64,000 bases of DNA from Acidobacteriaceae bacterium (GTDB taxonomy: Bacteria; Acidobacteriota; Terriglobia; Terriglobales; Acidobacteriaceae), in NCBI GenBank assembly GCA_028283655.1, contig JAPWKE010000003.1, positions 3,472,001 through 3,536,000 of the forward strand, read 5' to 3'. A program made the position numbers and the translations under genes. Shown piece by piece: positions 9,011 through 16,488 of the stretch (position 1 is the stretch's first letter; every line of letters starts with the position of its first letter). Under the pieces are notes generated by a model that was not told the DNA's origin, did not search any database, and worked only from the letters and a program-made list of their open reading frames with translations.

Positions 9011-9216
9011 TCTCGGTTTTGGAGAGCGCGGCGTGAACCTGTTCCGCCGCCTCATCCGTCCAACCATTTGCCTTTGAACACTTTTGACTCAGGGCGCGGC
9101 CTAGCTGTTCTCGCGTCCTCAACAAGGTTCACGCTGCAACCCACCGCAGCCAAGCCTCAGAACAGATGCTCTGAGCCATAAAAGACTTTTGCAACACATC
9201 CCTAGGAGGGAAATCC

Positions 9217-9969
9217 GTGATTCTCGCTCACACTGCAAACTTCGCTCACACCTCGGTCAACTCGCTGGCCATGTTCCTTCAGGACGCAGGCGGCGGCCAG
9301 GTAGGCTTCTCCGTTCCCGAACTCTGGGGCCACATGGGTGGTCTGGCGAAAGCCGTCGTTATCGTTCTCTTCATCATGTCGATCTGGTCCCTGGCTGTGA
9401 TCATCGATCGCGCTCTGTACTACTCGGCAGCACGCAAGCAGTCGCGTGAGTTCGCTCCCAAGGTTGCTGGCGCTCTCAAGGAAGGCCGTCTGGACGAAGC
9501 GATCAAGGTTGCTGACCGTTCGAAGAAGTCGCACCTTGCTGAAGTCGTGACCGCTGGCCTCACCGAGTTCCGTTCGTTCGGTTCGGGTGGCGCGATCACC
9601 GAAGAGCAGATCGAGTCCTCGCAGCGCGCTCTCGAGCGTTCGGAAGCAATCGTTCACGCGAAGCTGAAGAAGGGCCTCGGCGGCCTGGCAACGATCGGTT
9701 CGACCGCTCCGTTCATCGGCCTCTTCGGTACCGTCGTCGGCATTCTGAACGCCTTCCAGACGATCGCTGCGATGAAGACCTCGTCGCTGGCTGCAATCGC
9801 TGGTGGTATCTCGGAAGCTCTCGTTACGACCGCTTTCGGTCTGCTCGTCGCGATCCCGGCCGTTATGTGCTTCAACTACTTCACCAACAAGCTGGAGTCG
9901 TTCGACGTCGAAATGGACAACAGCTCGTCGGAGCTGGTGGACTACTTCATCAAGCAGGGTCACCGCTAA
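9217..9969 (+). CDS. exbB: ExbB/TolQ-type proton channel subunit
   Basis: This 250-residue inner-membrane protein belongs to the MotA/TolQ/ExbB family. It has one helix near residues 45-65 and two near the C-terminus with the family signature FIGLFGTVVGILNAF and then GGISEALVTTAFGLLVAIPAV. The GTG at 9217 is preceded by AGGAGGG, a strong ribosome binding site. With the ExbD proteins downstream it forms the proton-driven motor for TonB. ExbB and TolQ cannot be told apart firmly; the adjacent tonB favours ExbB. Confidence 0.94.
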   Translation: MILAHTANFAHTSVNSLAMFLQDAGGGQVGFSVPELWGHMGGLAKAVVIVLFIMSIWSLAVIIDRALYYSAARKQSREFAPKVAGALKEGRLDEAIKVADRSKKSHLAEVVTAGLTEFRSFGSGGAITEEQIESSQRALERSEAIVHAKLKKGLGGLATIGSTAPFIGLFGTVVGILNAFQTIAAMKTSSLAAIAGGISEALVTTAFGLLVAIPAVMCFNYFTNKLESFDVEMDNSSSELVDYFIKQGHR

Positions 9970-9983
9970 ACCACCCTCTGCGA

Positions 9984-10043
9984 GAGTCTTCGGGCACCCG
10001 GAGCCAGCCGCGAAGCTGGCTCCGGGGTCTCCCGGGAAGACTC
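9984..10043 (+). promoter_or_regulatory. Extended stem-loop between exbB and the first exbD
   Basis: A perfect 12-bp inner stem (9997-10008 with 10015-10026, loop CGCGAA) is enclosed by a second stem (GAGTCTTC 9984-9991 with GAAGACTC 10036-10043). No T-run follows, so complete termination is unlikely. In a motor operon where more ExbB than ExbD is needed, such a hairpin could protect the exbB message or slow transcription. Function is inferred. Confidence 0.5.
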
Positions 10044-10145
10044 CGAGGAGCTTTCAAGACTCAGGGCGCGAAAACGCTCGGAGCAAATATCCTGAGCAAC
10101 TCCACTTGGTGCGCAAAAGCCGCCGGTGGCAGGGAGTGAATTGAT

Positions 10146-10580
10146 ATGGCAATGGCGAAGCGGGATGAAGGGAAGAAGGTCAATTCAGATATCAACGTGA
10201 CTCCCATGGTGGACATCATGTTGGTACTGCTGATCATCTTCATGGTCATCACTCCCATGGTGAACAACAAGGTGGCCGTTGAACTGCCCAAGGTTCCGGA
10301 AGCTATCGTGATGGAAAATGCTAACAAGGATGACGCCATCAATGTGGCTGTTACCCGTGATGGCAAGACCTTCGTCGGCGGCGACGTAGTTCCCTTGGAT
10401 CAGCTCGGCGAAAAGGTTGGCGCGCTTATGGCGAAGAAGACCGATGCATCGGCTGATAAGACCATCTACTTCCGCGCGGATATGCGCGCGAACTACGGCA
10501 AGGTGATGGACACGGTGGATGCCCTTCGTGGCGCCGGTGTCAGCCAGCTTGCCTTGATGACAGACAACTCGGCAGAGTAA
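10146..10580 (+). CDS. exbD: ExbD/TolR-type biopolymer transport protein (copy 1)
   Basis: The 144-residue protein has the ExbD layout: a short cytoplasmic N-terminus, one helix with the conserved membrane aspartate in NVTPMVDIMLVLLIIFMV, and a small periplasmic domain. It joins ExbB to form the stator unit energising TonB. GGGAG lies upstream of the ATG at 10146. It is the first of three exbD genes here and shares with them the NVTP-(ML)-(VI)-D helix but differs outside it. Confidence 0.93.
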   Translation: MAMAKRDEGKKVNSDINVTPMVDIMLVLLIIFMVITPMVNNKVAVELPKVPEAIVMENANKDDAINVAVTRDGKTFVGGDVVPLDQLGEKVGALMAKKTDASADKTIYFRADMRANYGKVMDTVDALRGAGVSQLALMTDNSAE

Positions 10581-10645
10581 GCGCCGAAAAGGTTTAGACC
10601 GGGTGGAGAGTTCTCTCCCCCGGCAAGGACTAAGGAGAACTCGTT

Positions 10646-11074
10646 ATGGGAATGAGTGGTGGATCGTCCGGCGGCGCAGTCGCCAGCATCAACGTCACCC
10701 CGATGATCGACGTGCTGCTCGTGCTCCTGATCATCTTCATGGTGATCCAGCCGACTACGCCGAAGGGTCTGGACGCGCTGGTTCCCCAGCCGCCCAAGAA
10801 CCCGACGCACGACGTGCCGAATGATCGCACGATCGTGGTTCAGGTCATGGCTGGCGCAACCCCAACGTACAAGATCAACGACCAGCAGTTTGTGAAGAGC
10901 GACATCGAGCCTGAGCTCGTGAAGATCTTCTCGACCCGCCAGGAAAAGGTCATGTTCGTGAAGGGTGACAAGGACCTCGACTTCGAACCGGTGGCTGAAG
11001 TCATCAGCATGGGCCATCAGGCAGACGTTACCAACATCGGTCTGATGACGCCGCAGGTTGAAGCCGGTCACTAA
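10646..11074 (+). CDS. exbD: ExbD/TolR-type biopolymer transport protein (copy 2)
   Basis: This 142-residue ExbD homologue begins with a Gly/Ser-rich lead and has the same single helix with the essential Asp (NVTPMIDVLLVLLIIFMV). AAGGAGAAC sits before the ATG at 10646, 65 nt after copy 1. The periplasmic part differs from copy 1, so the two may form a heteromeric ExbD pair or serve different TonB proteins. A long hairpin follows at 11118. Confidence 0.93.
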   Translation: MGMSGGSSGGAVASINVTPMIDVLLVLLIIFMVIQPTTPKGLDALVPQPPKNPTHDVPNDRTIVVQVMAGATPTYKINDQQFVKSDIEPELVKIFSTRQEKVMFVKGDKDLDFEPVAEVISMGHQADVTNIGLMTPQVEAGH

Positions 11075-11117
11075 ACGGTGGCGCTTCACGAAGTGGTTCT
11101 AAGCTGAAACTCTAAAA

Positions 11118-11161
11118 ACAACGCCCGCGCGCATAAGGAGACTTATGTGCGTGGGCGTTGT
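11118..11161. terminator. Long hairpin between the second and third exbD genes
   Basis: A 20-bp stem (11118-11137 with 11142-11161, two G-T pairs, loop GAGA) follows exbD copy 2. On the plus strand it is not followed by a good T-run, but on the minus strand it is followed by TTTTT. It probably ends or reduces transcription between exbD 2 and exbD 3. Confidence 0.6.
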
Positions 11162-11325
11162 CTTGCGTCTAAAACGTTTCATCGTGCCTGCCGCGGCGCT
11201 TTTGAGAGCCAGGTGGGCACAAAGCGCAATCCCTTGGTGTCTATGTTGGTGCAAGGCTGCACTCGCCCAGGCAGCTTTGCGTAGCCTGAGTCTCGCTCCT
11301 CACTACTTCCTGCGGAGGCATAGTG

Positions 11326-11751
11326 ATGGCATTTTCTACTGGAGTTTCGGGTACCCGTTCTGAGATCAATGTGACGCCGCTGATCGATGTTCTGCTGGTG
11401 TTGCTGATCATCTTCATGGTCATCGTCCCAGCCACCCCACACGGGCTGGACAGCCAGATACCGCAAGCACCAAAAGACAGTAACAACGCACTGCGGCAGG
11501 CAAATCTGCCGCCGCTGCAGCTTCAGATAAGCGAGCAGGGAGGCGTGGTGGCTTACACGCTGAACGGTGAGGCTGTGCCTGCTGCGGGGCTTACGGCTCG
11601 CTTGACGGCGGCGCTGGCGCGGCGGGAGGAGCGAACCGTTTTCGTGCAGGCAAGGGCTTCCATGACCTTTCAGCCGGTCGCGCAGGCGGTTGCGCTTTCG
11701 AGGTTGGCGGGGGCGGAACACATTGCGCTGCTTGGGTTTCCGAAGTCCTGA
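11326..11751 (+). CDS. exbD: ExbD/TolR-type biopolymer transport protein (copy 3)
   Basis: The third ExbD homologue has 141 residues with the membrane Asp in NVTPLIDVLLVLLIIFMV and a shorter, more divergent periplasmic domain. GGAGG at 11314-11318 favours ATG 11326 over the adjacent GTG 11323. It follows a strong hairpin and has a 250-nt leader of its own, so it may be expressed separately from copies 1 and 2. thpR begins 14 nt downstream. Confidence 0.9.
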   Translation: MAFSTGVSGTRSEINVTPLIDVLLVLLIIFMVIVPATPHGLDSQIPQAPKDSNNALRQANLPPLQLQISEQGGVVAYTLNGEAVPAAGLTARLTAALARREERTVFVQARASMTFQPVAQAVALSRLAGAEHIALLGFPKS

Positions 11752-11765
11752 CGTAGGCTAGGGCT

Positions 11766-12299
11766 ATGCGAATCTTCGTTGGTATTCCGTTGCCGCAGGT
11801 GGCTTGTGAGTCCCTGAAGAGTGTTTTGCATACGTTTCAATCGTCGCAGGCTGGCTCGGCTGTGAGGTGGAGCGAGCCGGAGGGCTGGCATGTGACGCTG
11901 GCGTTCCCTGGGCAGGTCCACGAAGAACAGCTTGTGGTCCTGCGGGAATCTCTGCAACGAATAGCTTGTGGCCCGATTCCGTTAACTGTTGAAGGTGTTG
12001 AGGTTTACGCGCGGGCCGGGGTGCTGGCGGCGAAGATTGTCCCGACGGAGCCGCTGTTCCTGCTGCAGCAAAGGGTAGCGGCGGCGGCAGAGATGTGCGG
12101 GTTCCCGATCGAGAACCGTCCGTTCCGGCCCCACGTTACGCTCGCCCGGTCTCGTTTCGAGGGTCGACTCAGAGCGCTTGCAGAGGATTTTGAAACGATC
12201 CAAGCGAGGTTCGTTGCAGGCCGTTTTTGTCTGTATGAGAGCGTTCGAGATTCGACGGGAAGTCGCTATGTGGTGAAGTCTGAATTTCTCTTGCAGTAA
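11766..12299 (+). CDS. thpR: RNA 2',3'-cyclic phosphodiesterase
   Basis: The 177-residue protein belongs to the 2H phosphoesterase superfamily (ThpR/LigT). Both catalytic HxT motifs are present: WHVTLAFPG near residue 40 and FRPHVTLARSR near residue 120. The family hydrolyses 2',3'-cyclic phosphate RNA ends to 2'-phosphates and can ligate tRNA halves in vitro. It is packed 14 nt behind the third exbD and is likely co-transcribed. The biological substrate in bacteria is unsettled. Confidence 0.93.
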   Translation: MRIFVGIPLPQVACESLKSVLHTFQSSQAGSAVRWSEPEGWHVTLAFPGQVHEEQLVVLRESLQRIACGPIPLTVEGVEVYARAGVLAAKIVPTEPLFLLQQRVAAAAEMCGFPIENRPFRPHVTLARSRFEGRLRALAEDFETIQARFVAGRFCLYESVRDSTGSRYVVKSEFLLQ

Positions 12300-12375
12300 G
12301 TTTTGGCGACCGAAAACTGATGCAGGAAAGATGGGTTGCGCGTTCCTGAGGCGACATCGATCAGGACCAACATCA

Positions 12376-12537
12376 ATGGCAAAGCTTACCCGCTTCGGTG
12401 GAAAGGTAACTCCAGGCGCTTCGGGACCCTGCTATAGGATTATGGATTCCGGAGGCAAGTTCTATTACGTGGTCTGCTTGGAAGGGAAAATCCTGATCTT
12501 TGGAATCAATTCTGACGGGATGCTTAGTACAGCGTGA
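12376..12537 (+). CDS. Possible small protein of unknown function
   Basis: A 53-residue frame begins MAKLTRFGGKV and contains the beta-rich stretch KFYYVVCLEGKILIFGI. AGGA lies about 10 nt upstream of the ATG. The alternating hydrophobic pattern looks like a real small beta domain, but there is no recognised family and the frame could be chance. It stands at the edge of the lower-GC patch. Confidence 0.3.
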   Translation: MAKLTRFGGKVTPGASGPCYRIMDSGGKFYYVVCLEGKILIFGINSDGMLSTA

Positions 12538-12604
12538 AGTGACAACTCTCGCAAATTCTTCCCAAATAGTGCTTATCTAGCGGTAAAAAACGCATTACCA
12601 GTTC

Positions 12605-13630
12605 GTGGTTTATCAGACTATGCAGAAGACAATGAGAAGGAAAGCTTGCTACAGAGTTCAGATCGTGTTCCTGTTCGTTTGGCTTTCGATAATCGTGAGC
12701 CCATCGAGCCACGCGTTCTTCAAACCGAAGAAACAGGTTCCTGCAAGCGTACCGCCGAGTGCGCAAGTCGTTCTGCGCTTCGCCGAGGCGAAAAAAATCC
12801 TAGTTGTTTCGAGCGGAGAAGAGTCCACATATTATGCAATGTCACGTCCGCCTGGGCTGGCGTACAGCTTCCTTTATCAGGCCATTCAGAAATGGGGCTT
12901 TCAGCTTGCAGACTCGCCAAGAGATGCGGATCTTGTTCTCGATATTTCAGGAACCGCGCAAAGCGGTAGCGGTATCGTTGGATCGGCGGCAGGCGACTCG
13001 CAGCTTCGCCTGAAGGTTATTGACCCTAATTCCAGCTCTATTCTGTGGGACGCCCAAGTGCCGCTTTACTGCAACAGCTGCTACCACATCCACGGTGAGA
13101 AAGCGATGTTCGAGGGGTACAACAAGGCCTTGGCCAGTTTGTTGTTGCCTCTGGCTCCTGGTCGCCAGGTGACTGGTTTCTTGAACGTTCCCTCGCCGGC
13201 TCCGCAAGAGATCCGATCCGCGAAGAAGGTCTTTATTGCAACCGGGCAGGCTATCGTAAGAAACGCTTATGGCGATTTTCCACCTGATTTAGTCGAAGCG
13301 TGTCGGAATGCTTTAAACAATAGCGTCATAGCTGCGAATCGATTTGCGGTAAGCAATGTGGAAGCCGACGCCGATATCACCCTGGAGCTGATCTATGAAA
13401 CGCAATGGTATACCGTGGCAGTCGGCGAGCAGTTTCCTGGTGACAATCTGCGTTTAACGGCTCGTGATTCAAAGACTCAAATCGAGCTCTGGGCTGTTCG
13501 GATTCCAATCCCTAGCACAAGACAAAAGAATGAGGTGGGATTTCATGCCGCTAACGCAACTCGTCTATTGCAAGAGCTACTGAAGCCATTATCACAGCCC
13601 TCCATCCCGTCTATACCTGTCCCTCGGTAG
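12605..13630 (+). CDS. Secreted protein with two tandem copies of an unnamed domain
   Basis: The 341-residue product has a signal peptide (hydrophobic run to about residue 36, SSHA cleavage). Two halves resemble each other: residues about 61-160 and 206-310. Each opens with a strand AKK(I/V)(L/F), continues with a helix, then an (A)DADL/ADADI strand, then a pair of strands (QLRLKVIDP and NLRLTARDS) and ends in W-D/A-x2-(V/I)-P. The family is unknown to me; such alpha/beta repeats occur in envelope proteins. The start GTG 12605 is tentative (ATG at 12620 is an alternative). Base composition is more AT-rich than in neighbouring genes and an IS remnant follows, which suggests transfer. Confidence 0.75.
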   Translation: MVYQTMQKTMRRKACYRVQIVFLFVWLSIIVSPSSHAFFKPKKQVPASVPPSAQVVLRFAEAKKILVVSSGEESTYYAMSRPPGLAYSFLYQAIQKWGFQLADSPRDADLVLDISGTAQSGSGIVGSAAGDSQLRLKVIDPNSSSILWDAQVPLYCNSCYHIHGEKAMFEGYNKALASLLLPLAPGRQVTGFLNVPSPAPQEIRSAKKVFIATGQAIVRNAYGDFPPDLVEACRNALNNSVIAANRFAVSNVEADADITLELIYETQWYTVAVGEQFPGDNLRLTARDSKTQIELWAVRIPIPSTRQKNEVGFHAANATRLLQELLKPLSQPSIPSIPVPR

Positions 13631-14140
13631 GGACGGGCCGAGGACGACCGCCAGTGGGCTGGAGAGAGCCTCATGGCGATCAATCTTGAAGGCCCTCTCG
13701 GATCGCGAAGACGATTCTTTGCAGCGCGGTTGGTTCAAGCGACAGAGGTTACTTTGAAGGATTTCTTGAGCGTCTTAGGGTGATGGCAACCGATTCGCTT
13801 GCTCGGCGTTACCAAGATCCGATGGATCGTTACTATGCGACTGGTTTTCATTCACGGGATAAGTTGGTTAATGTTCTACAAAACCTCTTAATTCAGTGAA
13901 CTTCTGCAGACTTTATTTTCTCATTTCTAGTGATTTCAATCTCGCTTCTGAGTTTGTTCACCGAAATTCAATCTCTCTTCGGGGAACAATCTGCTCTATC
14001 GCGGTGTTGTAGCTCTCAAGTAGTAGTGGCCTGACCGATGATTTGTACCAGTTGGCTTGTTCGTGTAGGGCACGATTTCTGAGTTCAGATCGCGATGCAA
14101 AACAGGGCGGCTTCTCTTGCCGCCGAGCAGTAGAAAACAG
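13631..14140. other. Gene-free, decayed stretch
   Basis: About 500 nt of lower-GC sequence between the duplicated-domain gene and the transposase remnant. Short open pieces exist in several frames but none has a start, ribosome binding site and protein-like composition together. It is probably degraded accessory DNA. Confidence 0.5.
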
Positions 14141-14262
14141 CGATGTCTCCGGCGCCGGTGACCTGTAGCCCAGCGAGGAGCGTGGCCGGATGGTGTTGTC
14201 GTGCTTGCGCCAGCGTTCAGCGAATACACGCAGCTCTTTGATCGAGTAGGAGTTATTGCAGT
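14141..14262 (-). pseudogene. C-terminal remnant of an IS3-family transposase
   Basis: On the minus strand about 33 codons (14239-14141) read KELRVFAERWRKHDN followed by TIRPRSSLGYRSPAPE. This is the end of the DDE integrase core of IS3-family OrfB, where a typical text is YNxxRPHSSLGYRxPAPE. No N-terminal part, no OrfA and no second inverted repeat are present, so it is a fragment left by an old insertion. It abuts the terminator of the TPR lipoprotein gene. Confidence 0.8.
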
Positions 14263-14271
14263 TACTAAGAA

Positions 14272-14305
14272 ACCATAGGGCCTCCCTTGCGGGAGGCCCT
14301 ATGGT
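14272..14305 (-). terminator. Terminator of the TPR lipoprotein gene
   Basis: A perfect 15-bp stem (14272-14286 with 14291-14305, loop TTGC) is followed on the minus strand by TTTCTTAG, downstream of the stop at 14329. Confidence 0.88.
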
Positions 14306-14328
14306 TGTTGGCGTTTGTAAGTTGTCGC

Positions 14329-15147
14329 TTAGTTGGCAGTAACTCCGCCCTTGAGCTTGGCTTCCTTCGCGGCTTCGTTGGCACGGCGAGCGCCGGTTGC
14401 CTTCTGAACCCACTCGTCGGCGGTGGAGAGATCAGCCTTGCGGGCTGCGTCGTCACCACATTCGAGGTCAGCCTTACGGCGATAGGTGAGGTTGAGGTAC
14501 TGCATGGCGTCGTCGTACGTCGGGTTGATGTCGACAGCCTTCTGCAGGTGCTCCAGAGCTTCGGTCACGAGCGTGGAGTTCGCGGTGACGAGCTGCTGGC
14601 AGACGTCCTTGGACTTCTTCACGTTGCCCTGTCCGTCGTCGGTGAGGCCAGCCTTGCCGAGGATGGTGACAGCGTTCTTGTAGGCCAGGTTCCAGTCAAT
14701 CCACGCGATCGTGTAGTGCGCTTCGGCATCCTTGGGATCGAGCGAGATGATCTTCTCTTCGATGGCCTTGGCCTTGTCGTACTGCTTGATGTTGCGATAG
14801 ATCGAAGCTTCCTGCTTGAGCGCGCCGAGATCGTTGGGATCGGTGGCGAGAACGTCGTTGAAGCCAGCAAGCGCCATGTTGGCAACCTTGACGTTATCGG
14901 GAGTATCGAGGCCCGGTACGACGCGGTAGCTATAGGCGGTCGCGAGATAGAGGTGCGCGGCCTGGTAGTTCGGATCGAGTTGGATCGATTCCTGGAAGTA
15001 GTTTGTGGCCACTTCGTACTGCCCGGCCTTAAAGGCCTGGACACCCTTGACGAGGCGATCGCGGGCCTTGAGCTTCGCGCACCCAGTCGTGCCTACGAGA
15101 AGCATCAGCAACGCGGCACCTGCCGCAAATCGAGCATTCAGTTTCAT
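14329..15147 (-). CDS. Tetratricopeptide-repeat lipoprotein
   Basis: The 272-residue product starts at ATG 15147 (AGGAAAGG upstream), has a lipoprotein signal ending in LLVGTTGC, and several TPR units such as FKAGQYEVATNYFQESIQLD, YDKAKAIEEKIISLDPKDAE and ALEHLQKAVDINPTYDDA. It should be an anchored periplasmic or outer-membrane scaffold for protein contacts. The C-terminus is Ala/Lys-rich. Homologous single-gene TPR lipoproteins are frequent in Acidobacteriota; the partner is unknown. It is transcribed alone, divergent from the SDR gene. Confidence 0.88.
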   Translation of the reverse strand: MKLNARFAAGAALLMLLVGTTGCAKLKARDRLVKGVQAFKAGQYEVATNYFQESIQLDPNYQAAHLYLATAYSYRVVPGLDTPDNVKVANMALAGFNDVLATDPNDLGALKQEASIYRNIKQYDKAKAIEEKIISLDPKDAEAHYTIAWIDWNLAYKNAVTILGKAGLTDDGQGNVKKSKDVCQQLVTANSTLVTEALEHLQKAVDINPTYDDAMQYLNLTYRRKADLECGDDAARKADLSTADEWVQKATGARRANEAAKEAKLKGGVTAN

Positions 15148-15414
15148 CGGAACCTTTCCTTGTTCAGACAATCGCCCCACTGCCTCGCTCGGAAGCGCCA
15201 CTCAGGACATTGGCGGCTACCTGCGAATTGTACCGGCTGTCCTACAGCTTTACCAAGGGTGACACGCTTCTGACAAGCTGGGGAGGTCAGTCTTGCATTT
15301 TTTGGGCTTTTTCAGCAGGTCAATCGTTTCAACACAAAGGCCGGTTGGGTGCCGGTGTAGGCTACACGGGACGACTGGCAGAAGTGTCACGAGAGCGTGA
15401 AAGCGAGGCTTTGG

Positions 15415-16344
15415 ATGAAGTGGACAGCAGCAAATATTCCGCCGCAGGCAGGCAAAACGGCGTTGATTACGGGCGCAAACAGCGGTATTGGCTACCAGGC
15501 GGCGCTGGAACTGGCCCGGGCAGGCGCGCATGTGCTGGTGGGGGTTCGTGACGCAACCAAGGGCGCGGCTGCGGTGGCGCAGATTCGCGCGGCTGTGCCG
15601 CAGGCGAGTGTGGAGGTCGCGGTGGTGGATGTGGCCTCGCTGGCGAGCATTCGCGCGTTTGCCGAGGGGTTTGCGCAGCACGGCGTGGCGCTGGACATCC
15701 TGATCAACAACGCTGGAGTGATGGCGATCAAGGATCGCGAGCTGACAGTGGATGGGTTTGAAAAGCAGATGGGGACGAACCATCTGGGGCACTTTGCGCT
15801 GACGGGGCTGTTGCTGCCGCAGTTGCTGGCGTCGCGAGATGAAGCGTCGCCGCGTGTGGTCACGGTGGCGTCGCTGGCGCATCGTGGCGGGGCGATCGAG
15901 ATCGACAACCTCAACGCCGAGACGGGGTACACGGCGTGGGGAGCGTACAACAACTCGAAGCTGGCGAATATTTTGTTCGCTCGTGAGCTGCATCGCCGTT
16001 TGCAGGGCCGCGCACTGTCGCTGAAGAGCCTGGCGGTGCATCCCGGGATCTCGAAGACGAATATTTTTCAGAACGGGGTGAAGGGCAAGGACTTCAAGAG
16101 CGTGTTCATGTCGATCTTTGGCGGTCCGCTGATGCAGAACGACGCGATGGGGGCGTTGCCTACGCTGTTTGCGGCGGTGGCTCCGGAGGCGCGTGGCGGG
16201 CAGTACATTGGGCCGGACGGCTTCATGGAGTTCAAGGGCTCCCCGGCGGTCGTGGAGCCGCGTGCTCAGGCGCTGGACGCGGAGATGGGGCGCAAGCTTT
16301 GGGAGAAGAGCGAAGAGCTGACCGGCGTGACGTACGGGCTCTAG
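15415..16344 (+). CDS. Short-chain dehydrogenase/reductase
   Basis: A 309-residue classical/extended SDR of the retinol dehydrogenase-like group. Visible are the cofactor motif TGANSGIG near residue 22, NNAG near 101, the catalytic serine region VVTVASLAHRGG and the active-site YNNSK. The ATG at 15415 with GAGG upstream is preferred to GTG 15397. It should catalyse NAD(P)-dependent oxidation or reduction of an alcohol or carbonyl; the substrate cannot be inferred. The neighbours give no pathway hint. Confidence 0.92.
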   Translation: MKWTAANIPPQAGKTALITGANSGIGYQAALELARAGAHVLVGVRDATKGAAAVAQIRAAVPQASVEVAVVDVASLASIRAFAEGFAQHGVALDILINNAGVMAIKDRELTVDGFEKQMGTNHLGHFALTGLLLPQLLASRDEASPRVVTVASLAHRGGAIEIDNLNAETGYTAWGAYNNSKLANILFARELHRRLQGRALSLKSLAVHPGISKTNIFQNGVKGKDFKSVFMSIFGGPLMQNDAMGALPTLFAAVAPEARGGQYIGPDGFMEFKGSPAVVEPRAQALDAEMGRKLWEKSEELTGVTYGL

Positions 16345-16360
16345 CGAGGAGCTTGCCGGC

Positions 16361-16455
16361 GAAAAGAAAACGCCAAGGCGCGAAGGCCGCTAAGTTTCGC
16401 CAAGGGATTTCTGGCGAAGGTTGGCGGTCGCGGCGCCTTGGCGTTCTCTCTTTGT
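16361..16455. repeat. Imperfect inverted repeat, about 42-nt arms
   Basis: The left arm (about 16361-16401) and the right arm (about 16412-16455) are largely inverted copies around the shared core AACGCCAAGGCGC, with a short centre near 16405. The repeated wording (CGCCAAGGCGCGAAGG) resembles dispersed intergenic repeats seen in several environmental bacteria. It sits between the SDR gene and ispE and could fold as RNA. Confidence 0.6.
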
Positions 16456-16488
16456 GGGGGCGAGGCTGGCCGTTAGACTAGCGAACGT

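Noticed and set aside
12605-14262. A complete mobile island or defence system
   Set aside because: Only one secreted protein and an IS fragment are present; there is no integrase, nuclease, methylase or other defence partner.
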